In this document: positions 46,215 to 57,498 of the stretch, one piece after another
How positions within the stretch are numbered: the first letter of the stretch is position 1
Layout: every line of letters begins with the position of its first letter
Source of the DNA: Cerioporus squamosus
Lineage: Eukaryota > Basidiomycota > Agaricomycetes > Polyporales > Polyporaceae
Direction of reading: 5' to 3'
DNA length: 64,000 bases
Assembly: GCA_022592435.1 (NCBI GenBank)
Contig: JABYQS010000039.1
Coordinates: 1 to 64,000, forward strand
Position numbers and translations under genes: made by a program
Notes under the pieces: generated by a model
Database searches by the model: none
The model's input: the letters and a program-made list of their open reading frames with translations, nothing else
Told to the model about the DNA's origin: nothing

Positions 46215-47179
46215 TTCAGGGTAGCTGATACTAATGACTTGGTTGGGTGCAGTTCGAAGGAGTGAGTGCCGTTGGTACGTCAACCTAGGTGTTCTGACTT
46301 CACCTTGAGAATATCAGAGAGCTCGTATCAGAGAGAGTCGTCGACAGTACTAGTCGTCGACAGCACGTTCGTCCATGTTTGATACACTGACGACGATGCC
46401 CAGAGCCTGAGCTTGTTCTTCTCATCGGTCGCGTGGTCCATTGACGGAATGGATGGCGGTACACGTGGAGGTCAAGAAGCGGATCCCGGGCTGAAGGCAG
46501 TCGGAGCAGATCCCGAAGTCGACCTTTGTCCGACACTTCCCCGGTCTACGCGATGACGGTGGCCATTGACCACGAAGTGCTCCACGAACGGTTACGTACC
46601 TCTGCACAGTCAATCGTTAGTGCGCATATCAAGTCGTCTGTCGGTCTTTCAATAAAGAAGCTACAAAGCGAGCTCGAATCAGGGTCGGATATGCTGATCG
46701 TGGCGGATTGACGCCGTAGAGCAGTGGGACGCCAAGTCGTCGGTCCCGGCATGCCTCAGTGCCGAGCCAAGTTCCCGGACGATGGTGCAGAGCGGAAGTA
46801 GGTGGGAGCGAGGTGGGAGCGTCATGCATGAATTCTCGGTTTGACTCACTCAGCCGGAGTTACAGTGTCAGACATGCATTCTTCTCTTGCTGATCTTGAG
46901 ACGTCGTGCATGCTGGCTTTCCCCAGGATGGCCGAGATTCAGATTGACCGCAAAGTCAGACCGGCGGGGACATACATGCCACTGTCTGCAACTGAGGCAT
47001 GAGATTCAGGAAGACAGTTGCATCATGCTTAGGCCACGATGCAACGAACGCTAACTACACGACAGCGTATCACTTACCGCATATATATAGAAACGGAAAG
47101 GTACGAACCCTAAGAAGTAAGCAAAAGGAGCCAATCCGATATCACGAACATGCGTCGCACGGACTGCGAAGCTCAATCT
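46215..47179. other. Spacer of duplicated block, no intact gene
   Basis: It corresponds to the 9.1-10.1 kb spacer between esterase and velvet genes. A minus-strand phrase CRTKVDFGICSDC (about 46.5 kb) falls where similarity to 9.3-9.4 kb is seen, but no complete gene can be built in either copy. Confidence 0.4.
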
Positions 47180-48587
47180 TCAGACCTGACCGCTGGACCC
47201 AGACGGCCCGGGATCCTGACGGAAGGACCACTGGTAGCCCGCCTGGGTCCATTCCAAGCTCGGGGATCCGGATAGGCTGACGTGGGCTTCAGGAGAAGAG
47301 GGCGTCTCGGGACTCCCAGGCTGACTGGAGCTCGCTGTGCCCTCTGCAGCCGATTCGGTGTGTCCCGTCTTCTGTTTCTTTCTTCCCTTCCCAATCTTAT
47401 GATCTGCCGAACGGATGTTGACGGGAGCACCTAGCAGGGAAAGGCGCTGTTTTGTGGGGTGAGAATGCGAGAGACAGCATGTCATCAGGAATGCGTACCT
47501 TCGTGAGTGGAGTAGAACCGGACAAGCCTGGGAAGGTCTTCGTCGACCAGATCTTGAAGATACCGCCGAAGCAACTCGCGAGGATGGGAACCCTATGCGT
47601 TAGTCCGCCGTCATCGGTGGTCTTCGACAGGATGTCGACTATGCAATATCGTAGGGTGAACGTGCCCTCCTGTTGGACGGCAAGGTCCTACGTTGGCGGC
47701 GAAGTGATAGAGGTGTCAACACTGAGATTGGGGACTGACGAAAGCTACACTTGCATTGAACGTGAAAGCCAGCACTTCTCGATTATTGTGGTCGATGGTG
47801 ATTGGGGTGGTGACACGCGCTCCTGCCAAAATGCTGGTCGAGTTCGACGACTCTCGAATTGGGTAATTGCCGTAGTAGGCGACGATGTCGAAGTTGTTCA
47901 GGGGTGGCGCCGAGGTACCAGGCTCCTGACGAAGAGGCATCTCGTACCAGGCTACAAATGGGACAGCAATAGGAGACGCACCAGCCACCCCGGGATTGGC
48001 CCAGACGAAGTCGAGGTTGAGGCTGGATTGGCGAAGGAGCTCGCGGCGAGGAGATCTGGCATGGTTCTGTGCCGTGTATTGCCTTCGGGGGCTGACTCAA
48101 CGACAACGGGGAAGAGATCAACGAGGCATACCAATCCGAGCGTCAGGGTGTCGCTATCCGCCGGCTTAGCCACGAACAACTGCCCAAGGAAAAGTGGCGA
48201 CTCACTCGTAATTCACTATTTCCCTCTCATGATGTCTCATCGTCCCAGCATCAAACACCTCGAAAAAGCGTACTTGAACGACGGGGGGTGGATCGAGGGG
48301 TCGTTTGTCCTTCCGGGCGAACCTGCCGCCGCCGTGTCAGTACAGCTCTGAATCCCCAGCACAACAACGTTCACGCACTTTCTCCCGGCATCCGCCTTCT
48401 GTAACTCAGCCGCCGCCGTACGAACAATTTTGCCGGAGAATGGACCGTGGGTGAAATACATGGGACCGCCAACGGTGCTGTGACCTACAGACAAGGGCAC
48501 CTGCGTTGGGTGGTTGAGAGCGGGTTGCAAGGCACGAGCAAACAGGTTCCGTACCGTGTAGGGGCCCTGGTTGGACATCGTCGACAT
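47180..48587 (-). CDS. Velvet-domain regulator, copy B
   Basis: Paralog of copy A (10099-11622). From ATG 48587: MSTMSNQGPYTV, GGPMYFTHGPFSGKIVRT, AAELQKADAGRK, an intron (AA|GTGCGT...GCAG|G) giving KFARKDKRPLDPPPVVQVRF, an intron whose removal gives NYDDTLTLGLVCLVDLFPV, a Ser-rich spacer, DIVAYYGNYPIRESSNS, FNASDLAVQQEGTFTLRYCI, ASCFGGIFKIWSTKTFPGL, a further intron, then HLSLLGAPVNIRSADHKIG, KGRKKQKT and a Ser/Pro-rich tail ending GPSGSSGQV. The blocks are canonical for velvet proteins. It appears intact. The intron between the Ser-rich spacer and the second half is short, with uncertain ends. Upstream sequence to about 48.9 kb also matches copy A. Confidence 0.8.
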
Positions 48588-49188
48588 TGGGACTGGTGGG
48601 GGCACGAGCCAGGGTAATGGTGCGGTAGTTGTGGAGCAGGGGCTGGGGGGGTGGTCAACGGTAATGCGCAAGGTTTGAGTCGCAACTCAGCAGCCATGGT
48701 CGACGGGTCTGCTTTAAGGGCTCGAGACCCTGCATGACGCAAGTTGGGGGGAAAGTATCTGGTATGGCAGTTCACCGTATGTGGGGGAATGCGGTCCAGT
48801 CTCTGTTTCTTTGTTGCGTCGAAGTGTGCAAGGACGAGCACCCTCAAGTTCGAAGCTTCGTAGTCGATTAGTCTGGGGGCGATGTGGAGCCGTTGTCCGG
48901 GGCCAGGGATTGGGTTGTGGTGGTACAAAGTTGAGAAGAGGAGCGGCCCTGCATGGGGGCGGTTGTCGAGATGGGTCCGGAGTTGTGTTAGGCCAATCGG
49001 AAGCGCTAGGACCCGGGCGCTGCCAATATTATGATACACCCTCTACAGCCACGCCACCGGAACCTTACTGAGCCCTCGAACCAACGGCGGCCTGTCAGTG
49101 TCTATGGACGCTGTGCGTGAGATGACCATGAAAGAGCGACTCTACATGTACACATGTCCTGACTGCAGTAACTGTTGAGCATGCGCGC
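48588..49188. other. Intergenic, velvet B promoter side
   Basis: About 600 bases. Patches match the region upstream of velvet copy A; the remainder is GT/GGG-rich. No gene is seen. Confidence 0.4.
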
Positions 49189-52100
49189 TCAAGTGGACGC
49201 CTCCCGAGACCGAGACTTCCCGCTTGGAGCATCCTCCCACGGGCCGAACGTTTCATCGTCTGCAAAGGCAGCGGTGTCAGGCCGGGCTAACGTAGCGTCC
49301 GAGGATGTAGAATTGCGCCGTGCCGCCTCCTCCTCTTCGGCTTCGTGGCTGGCCAGCATGCTCGCTTCCTCGCCCTCTGCTTGCGAGGCGGACCGCGGCC
49401 GCCTGCTCCGCGGAAGGCCCGCTTGGCTACCGTTCCCACTCAGCTTCAGCGACATGCCGGAAGTCTTGCGCTGAAGCCTGGGGGAGGCAGGCAGCCTAGG
49501 CGATCGCGGAGATCGCGGCGACCTAGTTCCAACGTGCTCCTCATCGTCGCTGGCTTCTCCCACCTGCCACATCGCGGCGTCGTCGTGTTCACCTTCAGTT
49601 TCATGCAGGGCCTCTTCTTCGTCCCTGCCGGATCCGACGAAGCTGCTCTTCGTAGTGCTGCGCTGACCTCGCGTTGATAGGGGGACGCCAGAAGAGGGCG
49701 CGGCGGCTTTGTGCTCGGGCTTCTTGTAGGTCAGGAGGACGACACCTGAGACAAGGACGATCATGGAACAGAAGATTAGGAACAGGGTCCAAGACTTGTA
49801 GGAGTCGACCTCATCATTGAAGATCTGCACGGAGATGAGCTGGACCGTTCGAATGCGCCGATATGGCACTTACCAAGGAATCGAGGAACCTGTAATGACC
49901 CATGAGTACATTGAGTTCAGACGGTCTGGAGCATCTGAAACGTACCCTAACCCAGTATAGACACCGTAGAACACGGGTACAACGAGGGTGGAGTCGTATA
50001 CGGCCAGACCCTTGTTCAAACATATGATCTGACATACGGCGGTGACCGCCAGGAAGATAAACGTGAACACAACGGACGCATGGCCGAACTGGTTGCCAGT
50101 GTTCTCGTGCGACACTGCGCCGGAGATGAGTTTAACCCTGTGGTAGGTTAGAGTTTAGTGAAGCATGATTACGGGTGCGGTGAAGAGTACGCACGCTGCC
50201 TTTGCGAAGACGAGACATGCTCCAGCGAGCCCGCCTCCGCAGCAAGCCCAGCCAATGCCCAGTGTCCAGGCTATTCGCTTCTCGTCATGCGGCGCGGTCC
50301 AAAGCTCGAGTTTCTCTCTGGTCCACATCATGGAGTTGTCCCAGAAAGCCAGCAGCCTCCCACCGAAGGTTGCCGGGCGTACAAGCCCGCCTGCCCGCGC
50401 CCTCATGCCTGCGAAGGGTTCCGCGGTAAGGTCGGAACGCGCCGTAAGCACCTGATCGAGTTGCGAGGCGAAAGTGAAAAGGAGGATGAGGGCGAAGGCC
50501 ATGAAGAAGAAGTATGCGAGCCAGTTGCCGCGACTCCACAGTTCTGTGAGGTGTGCTGCATCCGTCTCCGTCGCAAGTCCGCTGTTGATTGAACCGAATG
50601 CCACGATGCCTATTACTCCGATGATTACTATGATAGTTCCCTGGTATTCTTTCAGTACAAGGGAGGACAACTGGATGGACCGACCACCTACGTAAATGTC
50701 GTACTTCGTAACGGGGGAATTGACGAGGAATTTGGCGAACAGAAAGTTGAAGATTAGAGATGTGGACCCGAGAGGAGCGACGTATTCTGTAGACTTTGTA
50801 AGCGGTGACACATTCTTCAAGTCGACCTGAACATACCGGCGCGCATGTACTCGAGAGCAAGAGTGCTTCCAATTAGTTGTGATAAACTATAGAAAAGGAT
50901 TAGCCAAGATGAAGGTGGACCCTTGCGTGGGAAAACTGAACGTGATATGTAGGAAGCCATGACCGTCGATCTTCCACTCGGAGACTGCTAGAGCAATATG
51001 TCCCCTCTTCGACTGGGGCAAAATTGGCAACAAGCAGCCTGGCTGCATACACACCCCTGCCTCGTTCAAAAGGACGTCCGCACGTCATGTAACCCGTTCT
51101 GAAAGAAGGACGACGGCAGTTTCAGACGTCTTCTCTGCCACAGAAGACATCACGATGTCCGCCGTATTCTGTCGAAGTCATGTATAGCAGCCGAAGCGGA
51201 CAGACACTGCATCAGGGAGGAAGACGAGAAACAATTTCCAGAGACTAAACCCTACCGCCGCTTCTGACATGTGGGGAATAGCCGGGCGCGCGAGATGCGT
51301 CGGCACAGCGATCTCCCGAAGAGGACAACGACCCGCCGACTTCCCGGTGCCCGGCGGATGTTTACATATGTCTGCGCGGGTTATTGGCGGGTTATTGGCG
51401 CAGCATCGCGGTTAACAAGCCCCCTGTCTGCAGACATTGAGGATAGTACTACGAGGAGTACCCGGGGATGCTTGACTCAAGCGCAGATCAGCCAGACCCG
51501 TCCTCGAGGTGCGACGTAATGGAATCCGCGGGCTGACATTCACGTGGTGTGCCCTTTGATTGGGAAGGGAATTTGCTCCATTTGTGCAGGCATATGTGCA
51601 ACGTTCGGCGCCGCTTTGAGCAGACGATGTCCGCCTTCCGCGAGTATGCACAAGGAAGTCCACGTGCCAGCCAGACTTCCACGACCTGGGACATGGGTGG
51701 TCGATATGCACTCAATAAGTCCCTGGAATCCACAACCAATATATCCCGCCTATAACCCGGTGCGAACGCTGCGCGTGTCTAAGGTGCCACTTCCACTCCC
51801 ACCCGCACGGGAGAGCGAACTGCGACAATGCCCCCGGCGTGAAGATGAGTCTGTGGAGTGCACACCCGCAGGCAAGGAGCCATTCTGCACCGGGGGATAG
51901 GCGAGAACGTGAGTGCGAAGGGTAACCTATATCCCGCTCATAACAACGTCGTATGCCCAGCAGGTGACTTGTCTGGGCAACAATGCGCCGAAAGGTTGAT
52001 AGCACGACGGGTAACGACGAATGCTCCGCCCCGGAAAGGCTGGGGATACGGTCTCCTGGCTCCAGCACTGTCTACCAAACTATTGAGAACCGGCTGCGTG

Positions 52101-52901
52101 ACCCCGATAAGTTCGGATTACTTATCCGTCCTTTCGGAGCTTCAAGCTCGTTGTAAGTAGTCGGCGCTCCGGTCGTGAATGGTTTCGTAGACATGCTCGG
52201 AACAGGAGGTGGACCATCTGCCTTCGCCCGTCGAGTTACACGCACCACTATACGCCGGCTTCAGCTCTGCGCAGCAGGAAGCGATACCTGGGGCGGCATA
52301 TTATCTTACAGCAGGAAGTCTTGAACCTGATGTGGTGGGCTTTTAAGGTACGTATACACGCACGCACGAGCCTGAGGTCAGGCTCCATCGATAAAGGAAA
52401 GGATGGTCGGTCGCGGTTAAGGATGTGCAAGCCCGGTCGAACCTGGGCAGGTCATCTTGAAAGAGCCCGGCTTCCGTGCTGCACCCGCGCATCCCGCACC
52501 CGCAGCCCAATTCGCACTCGCAAACACTTCTTCCGAATCCATGGAGGGGAGGATCAAGAGCTGAGCTTTGCCACTCACATATACAATATCATTCCGAGCA
52601 ACCATAGCGGTCGTAACCAATCTCGTCGACGCGCGGACTTGGGTATCGCACTGGTCCGCACCTATCATCGTCCGGCGGTCAGCGCGCGCTCCGAGGTACA
52701 TATATGCACTGCACTCACATGGTCCAGCTTCGTCAAGTTAAGGCCGGCAGCGTTCAATATCGAAGCCAAGGTAATGATCGCGAGGCCAATTATGAAGGCT
52801 ACCACGGGGCTGGCATGGTGGGCAGGAACGGGGTCATTAGATAGTGCGTCAGGCACAGCGGTGGGAGCAGGCGTCGACGTCGTCGTCGTGGAGGCGTCCA
52901 T
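49189..52901 (-). CDS. NIPA-like (DUF803) magnesium transporter family protein
   Basis: Polytopic membrane protein of the NIPA family, whose animal members move Mg2+. Exon 1 (52719-52901, ATG 52901) gives an acidic Thr-rich head, VVAFIIGLAIITLASIL and NAAGLNLTKLDH. The next recognised exon, about 1.75 kb away near 50.9 kb, contains ILFYSLSQLIGSTLALEYM. Then come EYVAPLGSTSLIFNFLFAKF, GTIIVIIGVIGIVAFGS, WLAYFFFMAFALILLFTFAS, GGGLAGACLVFAKA, NQFGHASVVFTFIFLAVTAV, DSTLVVPVFYGVYTGLG, a 16-base micro-exon (49874-49889, FLDSL), IFNDEVDSYKSWTLFLIFCS and a long acidic/Ser-rich cytoplasmic tail ending SRSREAST. Most joints are clean. The segment after exon 1 is shorter than I expect for the family and sits next to a very long gap, so part of the N-terminal half may be missing or misjoined. 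Confidence 0.72.
50970..52718. other. Unusually long intron-like gap in the NIPA gene
   Basis: The stretch between exon 1 of the NIPA gene and its next recognised exon is about 1.75 kb, against 50-90 bases for other introns here. No coding family, inverted termini or long repeats are visible. It may be an insertion, a normal long intron, or a sign that the gene is split. Confidence 0.4.
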
Positions 52902-53197
52902 GCACAGCGAGAGGGTTCAGTGTCAACTCGACGAGCAGCAGGGACAGAAGGACAACGGCGAGCAGGGGTGAGATAGTGGTCGTCTGAGTCGTGGTCACCG
53001 TCTGCGGCGTCTCCGTTGTTGCACCGCTCGACGTCGACGGCCCCTCATCGGCCGTTGCCGACACGGGTGGGCGCCCATATACACTGGCGCCAAGTTGAAC
53101 AAGGGCTGCAGCATCCATTGTGACTATATGCGCCGTGGACTTGCACTCTTCGCTGCACACGCTGCACCCTTGAAGCTGTACTTCACATATTGCGACG
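52902..53197. promoter_or_regulatory. Divergent promoter region, NIPA / DUF262
   Basis: 296 bases between the two divergent ATGs. On the minus strand a Thr-rich frame (ATG at 53118) runs through it but is out of frame with the NIPA exon; it could be an upstream frame in the leader. No TATA box stands out. Confidence 0.45.
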
Positions 53198-54775
53198 ATG
53201 GACTACGATGAGGAGTACGACCAGCTGTACGACGAAGAGGAAGAGGACTACAACCCCGATGAATTCGACTTAGGCCCCTGCCTAAGCGTCCCCGCCGCCC
53301 GGCTATACACGACGAAGCAGCTACACAGTACGTGGAATATAGTATGGAGGAAGCGCGGTGAGGACGAGAGAGGCTCTGACGCGTTGTCGTGTGGCAGCTC
53401 TCATCCACGAGGGCGTGATTGACTTGAACCCGGCGTACCAGCGAGGTGTGTGACTTGCCTATGCCTCTCATACCCACTGTTCACCCTTTTGCAGAGGTCG
53501 TGTGGCCGGAAGCGAAGCAAATGAAGCTACTGGACTCTATATGGCGGAACTACTATGTCCCCCCAATCGTGTTCGCGGTCATCAGGGACGAGGACGGCGA
53601 GGAGGTCCGGTGTTGCGTCGACGGCAAGCAACGCCTCACCTCCATCCAGAAGTTTTTTGACGGGCAGGTAAGCATTCATCACTCGCGCACAGTGAGCGCA
53701 TTCAGACTATCCCTCCCCAGATCCCATGTACGCTGTGCCACCCCCTATGCACCGCCCTCGTTGACGCGTCCGCAGATAAACATTGGCGGACAGGCAAGAG
53801 CTGGTGGTACACGAGCTCGCAGGCGCAGAGGAACGCCCGCCCGGAGGTACCAAGACAGTGGAAGGCCGACTTTGCGGCCAAGACAATTACATGCGGTGAG
53901 TGGATTGTCGCATCCCCATACAGGGTCCCTAACTTGGCACAAGTGGAGTATTATAACCTCCCACAGATCCAAGAACGCGATATATTCCAGCGTGTGCAGC
54001 TCGGAGTTGCGCTCTCCGCCGCAGGTACGTCTTCCGTCCGCCCTCCATACGCCTCCTCACCCACCTTCCTCCCCCTCCCAGAGAAACTGCAGGCGATCCC
54101 GTCACTGCGCACGGAGTGGATCATCGAGCTGCAGTCGCGCTTCTTCCAGCATGAAGACAACCTGACGCAGAAGATGGATATCGCGTCGAAGCGCGGGCAG
54201 GACTTCCAGCTCATCGCCGGGCTCGTCTATTGCTGCGACCAGTACCCCGAGCGGGCGCAGCCGAGCTCCAAGAACCTGGAGCGCTGGCTCACGAGCGACG
54301 CGAAACCCCCACGACAGTTCAAGGAGACCATGCTCGACGTCTTCTGCGCGTTGTGGCGCATCGCGACGGACCGGAAACTGAATCGTGGCTTCAGCGAGAT
54401 CAAGAAGCGCGTGGCGCCAGCCGAGTTTGTCTTCACGGGTATGTAGCAGTCTGTATGCGCTCGCATCTGCTGACGTACTCGTGTTGAGCAGGTGTTGTCC
54501 TCTATGTCCTGCGAGATGCGTCATTCGAAGAGCGGGCACAGGCGATATACGACATGCGTACGCACATCAGGCAGAAGTTCAGCGATGTCCGCATGCGCAG
54601 CGACATCATCAAGGAGCTATGGTCATTCATCGAAACCTTAGCGGACACCCCTCCTGCACAGCCTTCGAAGAAGAAGGGAAAAGAGAAAGTGCGGAAGGCC
54701 CGGGAGGATGACGACGAAGACGGTATGAGCTTGGACGAAGACTATCGCCCCAAGAAGCAGTCGAAAAAGAAGTGA
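53198..54775 (+). CDS. DUF262-domain protein
   Basis: DUF262 proteins have a ParB/sulfiredoxin-like fold; bacterial relatives act in GmrSD-type restriction, and the fungal role is unknown. From ATG 53198: acidic head MDYDEEYDQLYDEEEEDYNP, LYTTKQLH, ALIHEGVIDLNPAYQR, EVVWPEAKQMKLLDSIWRNY, signature VDGKQRLTSIQKFFDGQ, a 7-base micro-exon (53721-53727) giving IPY, KHWRTGKSWWYTSSQAQRNA, ADFAAKTITC, VEYYNLPQIQERDIFQRVQL, AEKLQAIPSLRTEWIIELQS, DFQLIAGLVYCCDQYPERAQ, then FTGVVLYVLRDASFEERAQA and a Lys-rich acidic tail with PKKQSKKK, a possible nuclear signal. The GKQR block matches the DGQQR motif of the family. It is convergent with DCC1. A truncated copy lies at 42755-43452. Confidence 0.82.
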
Positions 54776-54975
54776 AGTCTCCTTTCCACCGGCCATCGCG
54801 CCTGCAGATCGGGTCCGTCGCAAGGATCTGTACTCGTAACTCGAGAGTAATTCACTAGCACTGTGTCCCATCGCATTCCACATCTCTAGATCTGTTGTAC
54901 ATGTACTCGTCGCGCCATCTCCCTATCTCCTGGACTCTCACCATCTATCATTGATCCCCCCTGCACGTGTATGAT

Positions 54976-56429
54976 CTACCCGTTGTACTTCGCCCGCGCA
55001 GTGTACCATATCCCGTCCGAGTCCGTCACAGCTCGTGCGTGCTTCAAAAGCAGCTTGTCCCTCTCCTTCGCGTCGACCGATATGTCAGCAAGGAAGGGCG
55101 CAATCTCCTCTATCTTCCAGCGCGGTCGCGCGAGGAATAGCTCCGCGAATCGCGCCCAAGGGTCGACCGGCAGCTCGGAGGAGGGGAAGTAGGTAAGGAG
55201 CGTCTTCGGGGGCTCGGACAGGCTGTCAATCGAGACGAGGTAGTTTCCCTGGGCGCGGACGTTAGCCAGTGGCAGGTTACACGCATGTAAGGATGAAGGA
55301 CACACAGAGAGCAGAGTCAGCGAAACCTTGTCCTCGAAGGTATCCCCGACAGCTTTGCGCCATTGCCCCAGGAAGATCTTGTCGTGCGTCGGCTCGTCCT
55401 AGCACTGCGTCAGCCATGACCACGACCGTTGTCGCGAGGAGCAACATACCCGGTATGCACGCAGGATCCCAAGTCCGACCTCCCTGATTACTCCATCTAC
55501 GTCCATATCCCACGTCCCTCTGTTCTCGTCGACGCGCCCAAACCAGTCGAGCACCTGGCGCGAGACAGCGCGGCGGATGTCGTGCTCATCGTCCAGCGCG
55601 GAAAGAAGCGTCGCGACGGACGCAGCAGTGTGCGGGAGTGAGAGGGAGACGAGGTTGGTGAGAATGAGTTCGAGGATGGTAGTAAGGTGTGATCTCGCGA
55701 TCGGTCGTAGCTCGCCTGCGGGGAATGCCTCGTCAGTCTGAGGTGCGAGCAATGTGGACGCAGGAGGCTGACCGTTGAGGATGAGGACTCGGCGGTCGCG
55801 CAGACCTTTGTCAAGCTCGGCGTCACTGGCTTGAATCGTACTCCGAGCATCCTCATACGTGAACTTCTGCCTCTTTTTCTGCGACGTGACGCTAAAGTCA
55901 GTATATAACATACCGCGGAGAACGGGATGGCATCACCTACCGAAGCATCATCTTCACTGTCGCTGGCCATGTCCTCGTCCTCGTGGCCTTCGTCATACTC
56001 TCTCCCTCGCAGGAGCGAGTTCAACTTGTGTAAGCGCGGAACACTTGGCACAAGTTCGATCACCTCGCTGAGCTGGTCGCGGATGAACACCTCCTGAACA
56101 GTTTCGTCGACATCCCCTTCTTCTAGTCCAAGTGGATCGGCGGTAACCACGCAGATAGAGTTTGAGAGTACCACCGAGCGGATGGTGTAAGTCTTGTCGG
56201 CGGTACAGAGGACCGCGTCCTCGTCGGCGGCACCCTTGATGGTGAACCTGCAAGAACTCATCTCAGTTAAAAGTTAGGCATGCAGCAGAGCTTCGTACCT
56301 TGGCAAAGTAGCTGTTTCTGACGACTCAATGAGTTTGCATAGATCCGCAGGAAGCTCGAGGAGTTTGAAAGCCCCAGTGTCCGTGGAGGATGAAGGGGAG
56401 AAGCGGAGCTCGCACTCGATGCTGCTCAT
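54976..56429 (-). CDS. DCC1: Sister chromatid cohesion protein DCC1
   Basis: Subunit of the CTF18-DCC1-CTF8 alternative clamp loader, acting with RFC at replication forks for cohesion. From ATG 56429: MSSIECELRFSPSSSTDTG, FKLLELPADLCKLIESSE, an intron, FTIKGAADEDAVLCTADKTY, TIRSVVLSNSICVVTADPL, an acidic stretch, KKRQKFTYEDARSTIQASDA, LRDRRVLILNG, RQVLDWFGRVDENRGTWDMD, DGVIREVGLGILRAYR, WRKAVGDTFEDKVSLTLLSG and the winged-helix end DPWARFAELFLARPRWKIEE ... YTARAKYNG with TAG 54976-54978. At least four introns. This order and the IKG...VLCT.DKTY signature are diagnostic of DCC1. It is convergent with the DUF262 gene. Confidence 0.85.
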
Positions 56430-57498
56430 GAGGAACAGATGCTGGCTACACCAAGATTGAGTGAGTATGGACGGGTTTACAGGCGAGAGAAGTACTCACT
56501 GGATCTGAATCGATGGTTATGGTGGGGAGCACGCGTACAGACGCGCAATAGACGCGTCGCGACTTGCGAACGCGACAAGTCACAGCACGTGGGCAGCCAC
56601 GTCACAGGCCGTGCGCGCCCGTGTCCAGTGCGGCCAATCACACGCGTACCGGTACCAACCTGAAGCCATCCCACCATCTTCTACTATAGTTGTCAACAAA
56701 CTCGCCGCTCATGCTGTTGAGTATGTTGAACCTGCGCTCGGCAAATTCTACTTGCACTAGTACTCGTATGAAGGGGCACCCGCGACGAGCATAGCATTGC
56801 TCAAAACTCCGAGTCCAAGCCGGTATGCAAAATTGCCGTCCAGAAGTCGGACGGAACTCGCAACTGCGCATTACAGACAGACCAAGGTGGGCCACTTCAT
56901 CCCATTGACGCGATGTAGCGCAGTTTCGAGCACACTACATAGTTGCTGTGTCAGGCTGCGCAATTCGCAGACAACAGGGCTGTGCCTTCATGGCATGTCG
57001 AGCTTCCGCAGGTATGTTTAGTGACCCCTACACCGCCGCTCCGTCCAGCATGACATGGGTATTTGACAGCGAGCGGTGGGCCAACGCTCAGTTTTCCTTT
57101 CGCAGATCTACTCTCCTCGCTCACGGTACCTCACTATCGTCGCACATGGCAATGATGTCTGCGTATAGTGGCAGGGTTACGCAACACGCAACAATTATGA
57201 ACCTGTCCTACCATGACAGATTCCTTGGCAGTTCCAGCGAAGTCGCGCAATACTCGGACCATCGTGCTGACTTTCAGTCGAGCTAGCACTGCTGAGGTGC
57301 GACCTCCCTGCCGTGACCGTGCACTGACAAATCCTCCAACACGCCATATAGTACTAACTCCCCTATCACAGGGAACCGCAGTACTTCATCTGACTCCCTT
57401 CCCCTCGCAACTGTCGCGTCATGGGACCTTCGCGTTCCAAAACTGCTAGAATCAGTCGTAAGCGTCCACAAACTTCGAGCTATTTGCGTGTTGACACG
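56430..57498. other. Intergenic between DCC1 and a membrane-protein gene
   Basis: About 1.07 kb, divergent. Nothing is recognised; plus-strand frames of 75-112 codons at 56.8-57.3 kb show no family motif. Confidence 0.4.
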
